A DNA stretch of 64,000 nt from CAWUKT01 sp964352215 (GTDB lineage Bacteria; Bacteroidota; Bacteroidia; J057; JADKCL01): assembly GCA_964352215.1 (NCBI GenBank), contig CAYGRE010000007.1, positions 34,199-98,198 of the forward strand, written 5' to 3'. Made by a program: the position numbers and the translations under genes. Positions 16,628-25,364 of the stretch are shown piece after piece; position 1 is the first letter of the stretch; each line of letters begins with the position of its first letter. The notes under the pieces were generated by a model. It worked only from the letters and a program-made list of their open reading frames with translations, was not told the origin of the DNA and searched no databases.

Positions 16628-17272
16628 TTATTTCAGGTCAATGACCAAATCAATCGCCACCGGGGTCTTGAATTTGACCGCAGTCTCAACCAATTCTTCA
16701 CTACTTGTTTCGGAAACCAGGGTATGATCCCCAAAGTTGTATTTACCACTACCCACTGCTGTGATCTGCTCAGGATCAAAAGGAACTACCCCGGCGTCAA
16801 AACTGATCGCTTCAGTGACATGACCAGTCAGGTCCAATTTTTCCGGCAAACCTTCCTCTCCCCAGTATCGAAGCGGGAGGTTCTCAACCTTCAAATTGGT
16901 ATTCCCCTTGAGACGAAAGGCAAAAAAGCTCTCCGTTCCAAGAACCTTCAGGAATGAAACACAATTTCCGGACAGGCAAATTGAGTTTTCCTGAACAGAA
17001 TGAACTGTTCGCGCACCCAAATCTTCATTTTTTACATCCATTGGGATCACAAACCAGGCAGCTTCATCCTCGGGATTGCTGAGAGAAGCATCTACGAAAA
17101 AGCCCTGAATAGGAGGACGAAATTGCCCATCATGTGAATACTCAAGAGAAACGGAATAAGAATGCTTAGTCATAGATTTTTCAGTCGGGCTACATGAGGT
17201 GATCCATCCGCTGAGAATGGAACAACTTATGATAGCGATAATTGTATGAAGGTTTCCTGCTTTTCCCAGCAT
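16628..17272 (-). CDS. Small lipoprotein, candidate immunity partner of the transglutaminase
   Basis: A 214-residue protein with an N-terminal hydrophobic stretch and two possible lipoboxes, I-I-S-C (Cys 17) and I-T-S-C (Cys 27). The rest is beta-rich and unlike any family I know. Its ATG overlaps the upstream stop by one base (TAATG), so translation is coupled to the transglutaminase-like protein. A secreted-enzyme gene followed immediately by a lipoprotein is the layout seen for envelope-acting toxin and immunity pairs; the immunity role is inference. It is convergent with the BtuF-like gene, 11 bp apart. Confidence 0.55.
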   Translation of the reverse strand: MLGKAGNLHTIIAIISCSILSGWITSCSPTEKSMTKHSYSVSLEYSHDGQFRPPIQGFFVDASLSNPEDEAAWFVIPMDVKNEDLGARTVHSVQENSICLSGNCVSFLKVLGTESFFAFRLKGNTNLKVENLPLRYWGEEGLPEKLDLTGHVTEAISFDAGVVPFDPEQITAVGSGKYNFGDHTLVSETSSEELVETAVKFKTPVAIDLVIDLK

Positions 17273-18582
17273 TATAATTTCTTCAACGCTTCATGGTCAA
17301 TTTTATTACCGTACTCCGGCGCAAAACCACCTTTGCGGGTGTAATTTCCAAGTTTATAGGCAGGATCGGTAAGAATATCGTTGGCCGTGACCGTTTTCTT
17401 AAAATGCCCCTTGTCATGGCGGTATTTTTCAGGGATACTGCTGAGGTTGTCGTTGTAGTTTTGTTCCCAGGTCTTGGTCTTGTCTATTTTACTTGAGGTT
17501 ATATGGGTTTGAACCAGGATTTGATAATCACGGTCATTTCTACCGCTGTTGTAGGCACCCGCCATGGTCTCCATCATTTCCACTTCTGTCACCGGAGATA
17601 CTCCCAGCCCGGCCCACTTCTGCTTTCCACCTTCCATGCCCATATAGACAGCATTCTCACCCTGGAAAGCGCCTCCTGGATGCTTGAGTAGATACTTTGG
17701 ATGGTTCCAGAAATAGTGCCATTCTCCCTCCTTGACATTTCTCGCGCCCGCTTTTCCCGGGGTCTTGACAGCGGCAGAATTGGTGAGATTGCCTTCCAAT
17801 GGGGTCGCAGATGAAACGGAACTGATGACCATCATCTTCTTCTTGGGAGGCCCGTACTTGCTCGAATAGAGTTCATCAAACTTCTTATCTCCCAGGCCCT
17901 TGCGCATAGTATTGATATAATCTACCACGATGGCAGTATTACACTCAGAGATGGTCAGGCCATTGTACCAACTTTGGATCGCCTCAGCTGCGCTCACCTT
18001 GGGCTTCAATTCCCACTGGAAAGTACCGGTCCTCGTGAAATATTTAGGATTCGCATACCCTTTCCAGTAATCCTCTTTCCAAAAATCTGCATAAGGTTTG
18101 TAACTGGCATTCTTTACCGGATCCGTCTTGTACTTCTGGGCGTATCTCCGGTAGTTGTGAGCATAATGAACCCCTTTGTCATGGCTATGTCCCGAATTCA
18201 GATCGTTGACCCCTTTGACAATACTTTCACCCAGTGCTTTCTCGGTCAGCGGGATTTCGCCAGTCAACTGAAGAGGCGGCGCGGAGGTAGAAACTGCTTG
18301 CTTCTGCACAACATTGGTGGATGTCCGGGCAGTACGCTGAGTCGGTGCAGAGGTCAGATCAATTTCCGATTCAGGGCCCATTTCCATAGTTGATTTCTCG
18401 CCGCTTTCTGCACCCACAATCGGTGGGCTATCTGATGAAATCAATTGAAATGGGGGAGGAGAGACTTGCGGAGATGACCGCATGCCATCAAAGGCAGATT
18501 CTCCAACCAGGTGACCGTCGGCTTGCTCAAGTTGGGCAACCTGATCTTGGTGGGTTGGGAGTGGGGTTTCATGTAAGGACAT
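17272..18582 (-). CDS. Transglutaminase-like putative effector (Bacillus Tgl-type core)
   Basis: The ATG at 18582 gives 436 residues; the frame is open to 18675, but the extra 31 codons look noncoding. The N-terminal 130 residues are low-complexity with P-P-P-F-Q-L and A-P-P-L-Q-L motifs. The C-terminal part has I-S-E-C-N-T-A-I-V-V-D-Y (Glu 213, Cys 214) and F-Q-G-E-N-A-V-Y-M-G (Glu 309), which line up with the E-C and Q-G-E-N-A-V-Y-L-G active-site segments I recall from Bacillus spore protein-glutamine gamma-glutamyltransferase. It would crosslink or deamidate protein glutamines. No signal peptide is present, so export would need a specialised system. It is coupled to the lipoprotein downstream. 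Family call from motifs only. Confidence 0.65.
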   Translation of the reverse strand: MSLHETPLPTHQDQVAQLEQADGHLVGESAFDGMRSSPQVSPPPFQLISSDSPPIVGAESGEKSTMEMGPESEIDLTSAPTQRTARTSTNVVQKQAVSTSAPPLQLTGEIPLTEKALGESIVKGVNDLNSGHSHDKGVHYAHNYRRYAQKYKTDPVKNASYKPYADFWKEDYWKGYANPKYFTRTGTFQWELKPKVSAAEAIQSWYNGLTISECNTAIVVDYINTMRKGLGDKKFDELYSSKYGPPKKKMMVISSVSSATPLEGNLTNSAAVKTPGKAGARNVKEGEWHYFWNHPKYLLKHPGGAFQGENAVYMGMEGGKQKWAGLGVSPVTEVEMMETMAGAYNSGRNDRDYQILVQTHITSSKIDKTKTWEQNYNDNLSSIPEKYRHDKGHFKKTVTANDILTDPAYKLGNYTRKGGFAPEYGNKIDHEALKKL

Positions 18583-18736
18583 AGTCGTGCTGGTGTTCGT
18601 TGAAAAATAAGGCTGGAGAAAAGTTATGATCGACCGATTTGTTGTTGGACCAGACGAATATAACCTATTTGTCATTGATTATCAATCCCTTTCCCTGAAA
18701 AAAAACATTCAGTCCCTTCTCCCCTGAAAAGACAAA

Positions 18737-18758
18737 GGAAGCCCCAAGCGGGACTCCC
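18737..18758 (-). terminator. Hairpin between mscS and the transglutaminase gene
   Basis: On the minus strand the arms GGGAGTCCC and GGGGCTTCC pair fully with G-T wobbles around GCTT, followed by TTTGTCTTTT. It lies 107 bp beyond the end of the minus-strand mscS gene and would insulate the transglutaminase operon from it. On the plus strand a T-rich run also follows. Confidence 0.6.
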
Positions 18759-18865
18759 TTTTCTTTCACCCCATCAGGGGCTTACCAACCTAATTCAAAC
18801 TATTTAACCAAACCAAAAATAATATTTGACTGACCAATGGAATCAGGTGGCAATTCCAAATGAGA

Positions 18866-19771
18866 TCAGTTACTTAAGGCCTTTTCCGAGATCGAGTTGA
18901 CCAATTGCTTCCGGTCATTTTCGCCAATGTCGAGGGTGCGAATTGGGAAAGGAATTGAAAGATTGTTCTTCGCGAATGCTTTTTTTACGGCTATGATAGC
19001 GCGACTCCTGGCCTCCAGAAAATCGGGGTGACTTTTTCTTTCCGGTAACCAAAACCGAAGTGAAAAGTTGATAGCACTATCCCCAAACGAAGTGTAAAAG
19101 AATTGAACTCCTTTTTTCAGATCAAAGATTTTAGTGTCTTCAATTGCTTCAGTGGCTACAGATTTCCCCTTTTCCAAATCATCACCGTAGGAAATTGAAC
19201 AAGCAAGGTCAATTCTTCTATTGCCAGAACTGCTATAGTTTTTAACCGAACTATTTACAATAGTTTTATTAGGCACAATTACGTTTTGACCTTGGAAAGT
19301 CTCGATAATAGTGAAGCGGAAACCTATTTCTTTTATCAAACCCTCTAAACCATTTACCTCAATGTGGTCGTTGATGCTGTAGTGGTCTTTAACAGATATA
19401 ATAATCCCCGCAAAAGTGTTGGTCAAAGCATCTTGAAAAGCGAGACCAGCAACCAAACCCAGTATACCAGCACCGGCTAGCATAGAGGTGACAGTTTCCT
19501 CCAAATCTAAAATGCTTAAGACGAGGATGAGTGAGAGAAAGACAAGTGCTCCCGACACCAAATTGGATAAGAGGCGAACGATGGACTTTTTGCTTGTGAA
19601 TCTCCCCATCAGATTTCTAACCAATTTCTTCACATATTTAGATAAGAAGAACATTGCAGTAACTACAACAATCGCCACTAAAATGTTGGGGAGGTGCAGA
19701 ACAAATGCATCGAACCAACCAGACAGCTTGGAGAATAGAAGGTCGAATGATGAGGATAATTTTTCGGGCAT
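18866..19771 (-). CDS. MscS-family mechanosensitive channel (second paralogue)
   Basis: A 301-residue channel with hydrophobic segments at about residues 25-46, 68-90 and 92-125. The pore helix reads M-L-A-G-A-G-I-L-G-L-V-A-G-L-A-F-Q-D-A-L-T-N, the classical MscS TM3 followed by the Q-D-A-L-x-N-x-x-A-G turn. The beta domain has I-x-D-H-I-E-V-N-G-L-E-G and V-P-N-K-T-I-V-N-S. It is closest to the YnaI/MscS-like single-domain type. It heads towards a terminator and follows the Usp-like gene by 42 bp, suggesting a stress operon dps-usp-mscS. Confidence 0.92.
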   Translation of the reverse strand: MPEKLSSSFDLLFSKLSGWFDAFVLHLPNILVAIVVVTAMFFLSKYVKKLVRNLMGRFTSKKSIVRLLSNLVSGALVFLSLILVLSILDLEETVTSMLAGAGILGLVAGLAFQDALTNTFAGIIISVKDHYSINDHIEVNGLEGLIKEIGFRFTIIETFQGQNVIVPNKTIVNSSVKNYSSSGNRRIDLACSISYGDDLEKGKSVATEAIEDTKIFDLKKGVQFFYTSFGDSAINFSLRFWLPERKSHPDFLEARSRAIIAVKKAFAKNNLSIPFPIRTLDIGENDRKQLVNSISEKALSN

Positions 19772-19813
19772 ACGGGATTTAGGTTAAAAAAAGTAAAAAG
19801 GAACGAATATAGG

Positions 19814-20662
19814 TTAGGCAATCAATACCGGATTCTGGGTTTCCTCAAGAATTACACGGGTATTTCTGGCATCAAACTCTTTGGTGATTATCTGTCGATC
19901 TTCGTGGTCAAGTACCATAATATCTTTGATGCCAGAGTGGAACACTTTTACCTGAAAATGAAAACGGTGGTAGTCGATCCGGGAAAAGGAGAGATTGGAG
20001 TTTCCAGTAAGGTTTTTCAGCATGAGCTCCTTCTTACCGGCTTGAGAGAGGCTACTCACGGTAACATTCTCCATCACTTCGTAGATTTTCAGGCTGGCAT
20101 GCAGCTGACTTGCGATACCATTCATTTCAGAAACCTTATCATTATCCATTTTTCCTTCCGAAAAGTAGAAATGAACAACTTCCGGCGGGAACAAATTGAT
20201 GCGGTCGTTCAGAATAAGCAACGGGTAAGTGATGTCCTGGCTATTTCCCACCGCAAGGTTGTAAATAACCTTGTCAAGTGCAGAGCCCTCCTTAGAATTG
20301 GACCAGACTGTCCAAAGGGGTTTTTCTTCCTGCACAACTTCAAGGAATTCACGTTCGGCAAATCCTTCCCGAATAATTGCCGTGCAATCATCCAGAAGAG
20401 GGTACTTGATCATCAAGTCGCCGCAAATAAAGTCGAGCTTTTCCCGAGCCGCAGTGGAAGAGGTCATGGCAGATGGTTTTACGGCTACAATCGCTCCGCC
20501 CTCCCGAACTGGTACCCCAGGGTGAAATACTTTTTCGGCGATATAGACAATCCTGAGCGGTACGTGGTACAGGATAGCCAGCTTTACAGCTGTGACCAGT
20601 TCAGGACTCAGCTGTAAGGGAGGCTCGATCGTAAAGAGGACGGGTTGCGTTTGTGTAGCCAT
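19814..20662 (-). CDS. Universal-stress-protein-like two-domain protein
   Basis: A 282-residue soluble protein. Its strand-helix starts (P-V-L-F-T-I-E-P-P-L-Q-L-S-P-E-L-V-T-A-V and later I-T-Y-P-L-L-I-L-N-D), with V-P-L-R-I-V-Y-I-A-E following a helix, resemble a tandem UspA fold. The ATP-binding glycine motif of classical UspA is not evident in either half, so it may be a non-nucleotide type. It sits between dps and mscS on the same strand with gaps of 20 and 42 bp, which supports a stress role. The family call is tentative. Confidence 0.45.
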   Translation of the reverse strand: MATQTQPVLFTIEPPLQLSPELVTAVKLAILYHVPLRIVYIAEKVFHPGVPVREGGAIVAVKPSAMTSSTAAREKLDFICGDLMIKYPLLDDCTAIIREGFAEREFLEVVQEEKPLWTVWSNSKEGSALDKVIYNLAVGNSQDITYPLLILNDRINLFPPEVVHFYFSEGKMDNDKVSEMNGIASQLHASLKIYEVMENVTVSSLSQAGKKELMLKNLTGNSNLSFSRIDYHRFHFQVKVFHSGIKDIMVLDHEDRQIITKEFDARNTRVILEETQNPVLIA

Positions 20663-20682
20663 GACGGAGGGTTTAGGGGTGA

Positions 20683-21279
20683 TTACTTAGTCCAGGTTCT
20701 AAGCATCCAGTGACTCTTCTCGAGATCGTAGGCCATCCCCATCAAGAGATGGATCGAAGCGAGGTCGCCATTTTCAGCGGCCGGGCTGTGGGCAGCGACA
20801 ATGCTGCTCAGCAGGATTTCGATGTCGTGAGAAATCTCTCGTGCCATCTCCTTACTGCCCATTTTTCCATCGACTTCGTCAATCAATGAATCTTTAAGGT
20901 AGCCCTTCATAGTGCTGGTTGGCTGGAAACCGATGGTGCGAATTCGCTCGGCAATTTTGTCAATATTAACTTTGGACTGGTTGTACAGATCCTCAAATTG
21001 GTTGTGCAATTCGTAGAAGTCATCTCCCTCGATATTCCAATGGAAATTCCTCAGCTTCTGGTAATGGACATGATAGCCGGCAAGCAGGATGTTCATTTGC
21101 TTGACCAACTCTTTTGATTCTTTGTGGCCAAATCCCAAACGGACAAAACCTCTTTTCGGCTTATTTTTCATTTCGGGAGTTCTGGTTTCGCCGTTGGCGG
21201 TATTGGTTGGCATGCGATTGCTTTCGTTTGTATTGTTGTTTGTTTCTACTGGTCTTTCTTTTATTGCTGTAATACTCAT
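20683..21279 (-). CDS. dps: Dps-family DNA-protecting ferritin with extended N-terminus
   Basis: A 198-residue ferritin-like protein. The Dps core starts near residue 48 and carries the intersubunit ferroxidase segment H-V-H-Y-Q-K-L-R-N-F-H-W-N-I-E-G-D-D-F-Y-E-L-H (broken here only for reading) with the expected His, Asp and Glu ligands. The first 45 residues are polar and basic (T-N-N-N-T-N-E-S-N-R, K-N-K-P-K-R-G-F), longer than in most Dps, and could bind DNA as the Lys-rich tails of other Dps do. It would oxidise iron with peroxide and protect DNA. It is the first gene of a probable dps-usp-mscS operon. Confidence 0.88.
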   Translation of the reverse strand: MSITAIKERPVETNNNTNESNRMPTNTANGETRTPEMKNKPKRGFVRLGFGHKESKELVKQMNILLAGYHVHYQKLRNFHWNIEGDDFYELHNQFEDLYNQSKVNIDKIAERIRTIGFQPTSTMKGYLKDSLIDEVDGKMGSKEMAREISHDIEILLSSIVAAHSPAAENGDLASIHLLMGMAYDLEKSHWMLRTWTK

Positions 21280-21495
21280 TTAAAAATTTGTGGTTTATAT
21301 TATTTGTGCACTCAAAGTGAATGCCTCTTTTACACCCTCTTATATTGAAAATATCCTGCCAAGTATGCGCACCGGCCCGGAAAGTGGCGTTTCTGGGCAT
21401 TTTAGCCTATATTTATCTCAACAGGGACATTTTTATTGACAAGAAGAGGTACCCACCGGAGGGGATATTTGCCACTTTTGGGGACAAAATTCCCC

Positions 21496-21873
21496 ATGAT
21501 CCGCATGGAAGCCCAAAGTTCAAAACATATCCTGATCGTAGACGACGAACCTGAATTGGGTTTGCTGCTCTCCCTTCAGCTTACATCCATGGGCCATATT
21601 GTGCAAGTGGCCCGGTCCCTGCATGAAGCCGAACAGGTCTTGACGGCCTTTGCACCCGACCTCCTCCTTTTGGATTTGAACTTGCCGGATGGGCAGGGGT
21701 ATGCGTTGGTACCGGGGGCGAGGGACAGATATCCGGACCTCAGAATTGCAGTGATCAGTGCTTATGGGAACAGCTACGATCCTGCCCTGGCCAAAGAACT
21801 CGATATCTCAGAGTTTTTTCCAAAGCCTTTTACAGATGACAGCTTAATTGAGTGGGTGGACAACTTAAGTTAG
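21496..21873 (+). CDS. Single-domain response regulator receiver
   Basis: About 125 residues form one CheY-like receiver: I-L-I-V-D-D-E-P-E-L-G, the phospho-acceptor Asp in L-L-L-L-D-L-N-L-P-D-G-Q-G, A-V-I-S-A-Y-G and the Lys of F-F-P-K-P-F. No output domain follows. ATG 21496 or 21505 is likelier than the upstream open frame, whose residues (R-R-G-T-H-R-R-G) are not receiver-like. It precedes an NtrC-type regulator and kinase on the same strand, so it may relay within that pathway. Confidence 0.85.
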   Translation: MIRMEAQSSKHILIVDDEPELGLLLSLQLTSMGHIVQVARSLHEAEQVLTAFAPDLLLLDLNLPDGQGYALVPGARDRYPDLRIAVISAYGNSYDPALAKELDISEFFPKPFTDDSLIEWVDNLS

Positions 21874-21904
21874 ACCAGCTGTGTTATACCCTTGTATAAT
21901 AAAA

Positions 21905-21976
21905 GGTACCCATTGAGTGAAAGGTACCTGTACAATAGAAGGTACCTGTACAATAGAAGCTACCAGAAAATAGAAT
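21905..21976. repeat. Four 18-bp units between the receiver and ntrC-like genes
   Basis: GGTACC or its derivative GCTACC recurs at 21905, 21923, 21941 and 21959, each followed by a related 12 bp; units two and three share GGTACCTGTACAATAGAA. Phase is exact. The array starts 31 bp after the receiver stop and ends at the next start. Confidence 0.88.
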
Positions 21977-21979
21977 CGC

Positions 21980-23377
21980 ATGGGAGAAAGATTGCTGATG
22001 ATCGATGATGACGTTGATACATGTTTTTTGTTGAGTAACTACTTCACTGAGCTTGGATTCGAATCTGAATATTCCTTTTTGGGAGAGGGTGGGTTGAAGT
22101 TGATCAAAGAAAAGGAATTTGACATCCTGCTGTGCGATTACAGATTGCCTGACAAAGATGGGTTTGAGATGCTGAAAGAGATTCGGAAAATCAAACCTGA
22201 GCTTCCGGTGATCATCATTACGGGTTATTCTGATGTCAAAACCGCGGTCAACGTGATCAAGTATGGTGCTTACGACTATGTAACCAAACCGATCTATCCT
22301 GAAGAGATTTCGGTGAAGGTTCGGGAGGCGATTGACAACAAGGGGAAGCCCAGGAATCAAAGTGCCCAGCAAGAAAGGACACACCAGGAAGGGAATGCGA
22401 AATCCAATCGGTCGGCTACAAAATCGGGTACACCGGGCAAAGAGTATGTCACCGGCGTCAGCCAGGTGGCTACCAAGCTGCATAAAATGATTAGCGTGGT
22501 CGGTCCTACGGACATGACCGTTATTGTCCAGGGGGAAACCGGGTCAGGTAAGGAGATCGCTGCCAAATCAATCCACCGGGCAAGTAAAAGGAGCAAGCAA
22601 CCCTTTCTGGCCCTGGATTGTGGTGCCCTCCCCGACGACCTCGCAGCCAGCGAACTTTTCGGACACAAGAAAGGGAGCTTTACCGGCGCCTTGCAGGACA
22701 AAGATGGCTTCTTTTTACAGGCCGACGGAGGAACCCTTTTCCTGGATGAGATCGGAAACCTCTCCTATGAGATACAGGTACAATTGCTCAGGGTTATCCA
22801 GGAACGTCAGGTCCGCAGGATGGGGGAGACGGCCAGTAAATCCGTAGATGTCAGGCTGATCGTAGCTACCAATGACGATCTCAAAACTGCTATTGAGGCA
22901 GGCGACTTTCGGGAAGACCTCTACCACCGGCTCAACGAGTTTTCCATCCAGCTGCCTCCTTTGAGAGACCAGGAAGAAGACATAGATCTGTTTGCCGAAT
23001 TTTTCCTGGACAAAAGCAACCGGGAACTGAGCAAAGAAGTCTCAGGTATCAGCAAAGAGGTGAAGAAGATATTTCACACTTACAATTGGCCGGGAAACTT
23101 GCGGGAAATGCAGAATGTGGTCAAGCGAGCCGTGCTATTGTGCAACGAAGACAAATTGAGCCCCGCCCATCTCCCCGCGGAGATCGTTCACGCGCCTCAG
23201 GAGGCCAGTGATATCTTCAAGGTCCGGGATTTGAAATCCGCCGCCGAAAAGGCTGAGTACGAGATGATCCTGAAGGTCTTAAAAGAGACCAAATACAACA
23301 AGGGAGAAGCTGCAAAAGCCCTGGGAGTGGACCGCAAGACCCTTTACAATAAAATGAAGCAGTTCAATATATCTTAA
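21980..23377 (+). CDS. NtrC-family sigma-54-dependent response regulator
   Basis: A 465-residue activator. The receiver (1-120) has I-D-D-D-V-D-T-C and the Asp in L-L-C-D-Y-R-L-P-D-K-D-G near 53. The AAA+ domain has Walker A G-E-T-G-S-G-K-E near 187 and Walker B G-T-L-F-L-D-E-I-G. The sigma-54-contacting loop reads G-S-F-T-G-A rather than the commonest G-A-F-T-G-A, a recurrent natural variant. The C-terminal Fis-type helix-turn-helix is Y-N-K-G-E-A-A-K-A-L-G-V-D-R-K-T-L-Y-N-K-M. It is followed after 86 bp by a matching kinase and could act at the sigma-54 promoter at 58885. Confidence 0.95.
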   Translation: MGERLLMIDDDVDTCFLLSNYFTELGFESEYSFLGEGGLKLIKEKEFDILLCDYRLPDKDGFEMLKEIRKIKPELPVIIITGYSDVKTAVNVIKYGAYDYVTKPIYPEEISVKVREAIDNKGKPRNQSAQQERTHQEGNAKSNRSATKSGTPGKEYVTGVSQVATKLHKMISVVGPTDMTVIVQGETGSGKEIAAKSIHRASKRSKQPFLALDCGALPDDLAASELFGHKKGSFTGALQDKDGFFLQADGGTLFLDEIGNLSYEIQVQLLRVIQERQVRRMGETASKSVDVRLIVATNDDLKTAIEAGDFREDLYHRLNEFSIQLPPLRDQEEDIDLFAEFFLDKSNRELSKEVSGISKEVKKIFHTYNWPGNLREMQNVVKRAVLLCNEDKLSPAHLPAEIVHAPQEASDIFKVRDLKSAAEKAEYEMILKVLKETKYNKGEAAKALGVDRKTLYNKMKQFNIS

Positions 23378-23463
23378 TGAAGCACTTCAACAGATACTAA
23401 GCGTCCATCCATCATCTCAGTTCACTTATTTATACTTGTATACGCGAACAAATAATCACACCA

Positions 23464-25227
23464 GTGACCAGTTTTAAACTCCCCAGGGGCACCTGGATTT
23501 TATTTTCTATCCTATTGCTGGCCTTATTGGGTGCAGCTGGATTCGCAATCTCATTGTACGGGACGGCCAGTGCAGGCTGGGGTGTCAGCAAAGAACTGCA
23601 ACAACTCTTTTTTGCGATCCTGATCTTGCTGGGACTGGTTATATTGTTCCTGATCATTGCCATCTGGAGAATTTCACGGCACTTCCTGAGAAATCAGAAA
23701 AACAAGCGCCTGGCCCTGCTCAACCAAAGCCAGTTCGAGGCACTTTTCAACCAAAGCTCGGATGCGACCTGGATATTGAACCGCTCGGGTGAGATCATGG
23801 AGGTAAATAAAATCGCCATTGATCTGTTCAAGGTCACCCAAAAAGAGGTAGAGGGAGTTCACATTACGGACCCCTCGTTATGGCCAATGGAAATGACCGA
23901 GATGATTCCTTCCGCAGTCCGAAAGGGATTGACATCCGGCCGAGCCGTTTTTGAAGTTTCGGTGGATGTCCTGGGAAATGGCCTGACCCGGCTGGAGGGA
24001 CAAATCCTGAAGGTAGAATCCGATTTGGGTGATACATTCCTGGTTTTTTCGCTGAGAGACATCACGGTTCCTTACCTGAAGAGTGAAGATGCAGGTTTAA
24101 TCGGAGCATTGAATTCATTCTTCGAACGGGGAGAAGACCTGGCCTCCATCGTCGAAGGAGTTTTTGCCAAACTCCGGGACCATTTTGGCTTTTCCCAGGA
24201 AACCTATTGGCAGTTGTCACCCGATCGTGAAAAGCTTCTTCCCAGCCAGGTCAGAGCGCTCGTCGATGACTCGGTGAGTATACAACCAGGCGCGGAGGGC
24301 ATTTCACTGAATGCAGGCATTGCCACCGACTTGGCGGCAAAGGTTTTCAAAACCCGTTTGTCCAAATACATAGCCCATGATTCCACTTCCCAGTACGATA
24401 TCGCTTTTCCCTATGTGCTGGACAAGAAGGTGGTAGGAGTGCTCGAATTCGAGTGTGGTACCGGAACCCGTAAGCCAGAGATGATGCTGGAACCCCTGCG
24501 TTTGTGCATCGTCCAACTGGCTTTTCAGATCGAGAAATTCAAAGTCGAGGAAGAGGTACGCCTGTCTGAGAGCCTGAGCATGACGGGGCGGTTGGCGCGG
24601 GCCATTGCCCATGAGGTGCGCAATCCACTCACCAATATATTGCTCTCAGCCCGGCAGCTAGAGAAGTCCCTCGAAGAAGACAAGACCGGCCTGATGATGC
24701 TGGACATTATCAAGCGGAACAGTGAGCGCATCAACAACCTGATTACTGACTTACTGGAATCTTCCAAACCTTCGGTGCTGGAAATCGAGCCCACCAGTAT
24801 CTTTACCCTGATCGCAGAAACCCAGCTCCTCTTCCAGGACAGGATTGTGCTCCGAAAGATTGAGCTGGAACTCGATCTCCCAAGCGAGGATCTTCAGGTC
24901 AATCTGGACAGCAATAAGATGAAGACCGCCATTCTCAACATCGTCACCAACGCCATTGAAGCCATGGCCCAGACAGAATCTCCTCACTTGACGATCGGGG
25001 TGACGGAAACCCCGGATCATGTAACCCTTCGCATCCAAGACAATGGCATCGGAATGTCCCCAAAAGCTGTTTCCCGTCTGTTTGATCCCTTTTTCACCGG
25101 GAAAAAGAGCGGTATGGGGCTGGGTATGACCACCACAAAAAACATTCTGGACAGCCACAAAGCCAAAGTCAGGGTAGAAAGTACGCTGGGGGAGGGGACT
25201 ACTTTTTTTATAGACTTGCCAAAGTAA
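23464..25227 (+). CDS. NtrB-like membrane sensor histidine kinase
   Basis: A 587-residue kinase with a GTG start. Two membrane helices lie at about residues 10-32 and 42-66 with almost no periplasmic loop. A PAS domain (F-E-A-L-F-N-Q-S-S-D-A-T-W-I) follows, then a GAF-like region, the phospho-acceptor H in A-I-A-H-E-V-R-N-P-L near 382, and the ATPase boxes N-I-V-T-N-A-I-E-A-M, D-N-G-I-G-M and G-M-G-L-G-M. It probably phosphorylates the NtrC-type regulator just upstream. A decayed copy of its last 150 bp lies at 31258-31408. Confidence 0.93.
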   Translation: MTSFKLPRGTWILFSILLLALLGAAGFAISLYGTASAGWGVSKELQQLFFAILILLGLVILFLIIAIWRISRHFLRNQKNKRLALLNQSQFEALFNQSSDATWILNRSGEIMEVNKIAIDLFKVTQKEVEGVHITDPSLWPMEMTEMIPSAVRKGLTSGRAVFEVSVDVLGNGLTRLEGQILKVESDLGDTFLVFSLRDITVPYLKSEDAGLIGALNSFFERGEDLASIVEGVFAKLRDHFGFSQETYWQLSPDREKLLPSQVRALVDDSVSIQPGAEGISLNAGIATDLAAKVFKTRLSKYIAHDSTSQYDIAFPYVLDKKVVGVLEFECGTGTRKPEMMLEPLRLCIVQLAFQIEKFKVEEEVRLSESLSMTGRLARAIAHEVRNPLTNILLSARQLEKSLEEDKTGLMMLDIIKRNSERINNLITDLLESSKPSVLEIEPTSIFTLIAETQLLFQDRIVLRKIELELDLPSEDLQVNLDSNKMKTAILNIVTNAIEAMAQTESPHLTIGVTETPDHVTLRIQDNGIGMSPKAVSRLFDPFFTGKKSGMGLGMTTTKNILDSHKAKVRVESTLGEGTTFFIDLPK

Positions 25228-25364
25228 TGGGTTCCTGAATACTAGACACTTACGGCAATCAGTTGGTTTTAGGTCGAATCCAAGCTCCTACAAATGGTGA
25301 TTTGTCCCATATCTGGACAACTATATAACTAAAAAGCAATATCTTTAAGCTTTGACCAACGAAC

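Noticed and set aside
19904..20617. 237-residue plus-strand ORF
   Set aside because: It is antisense to the Usp-like gene, which fits between dps and mscS with operon-like spacing.
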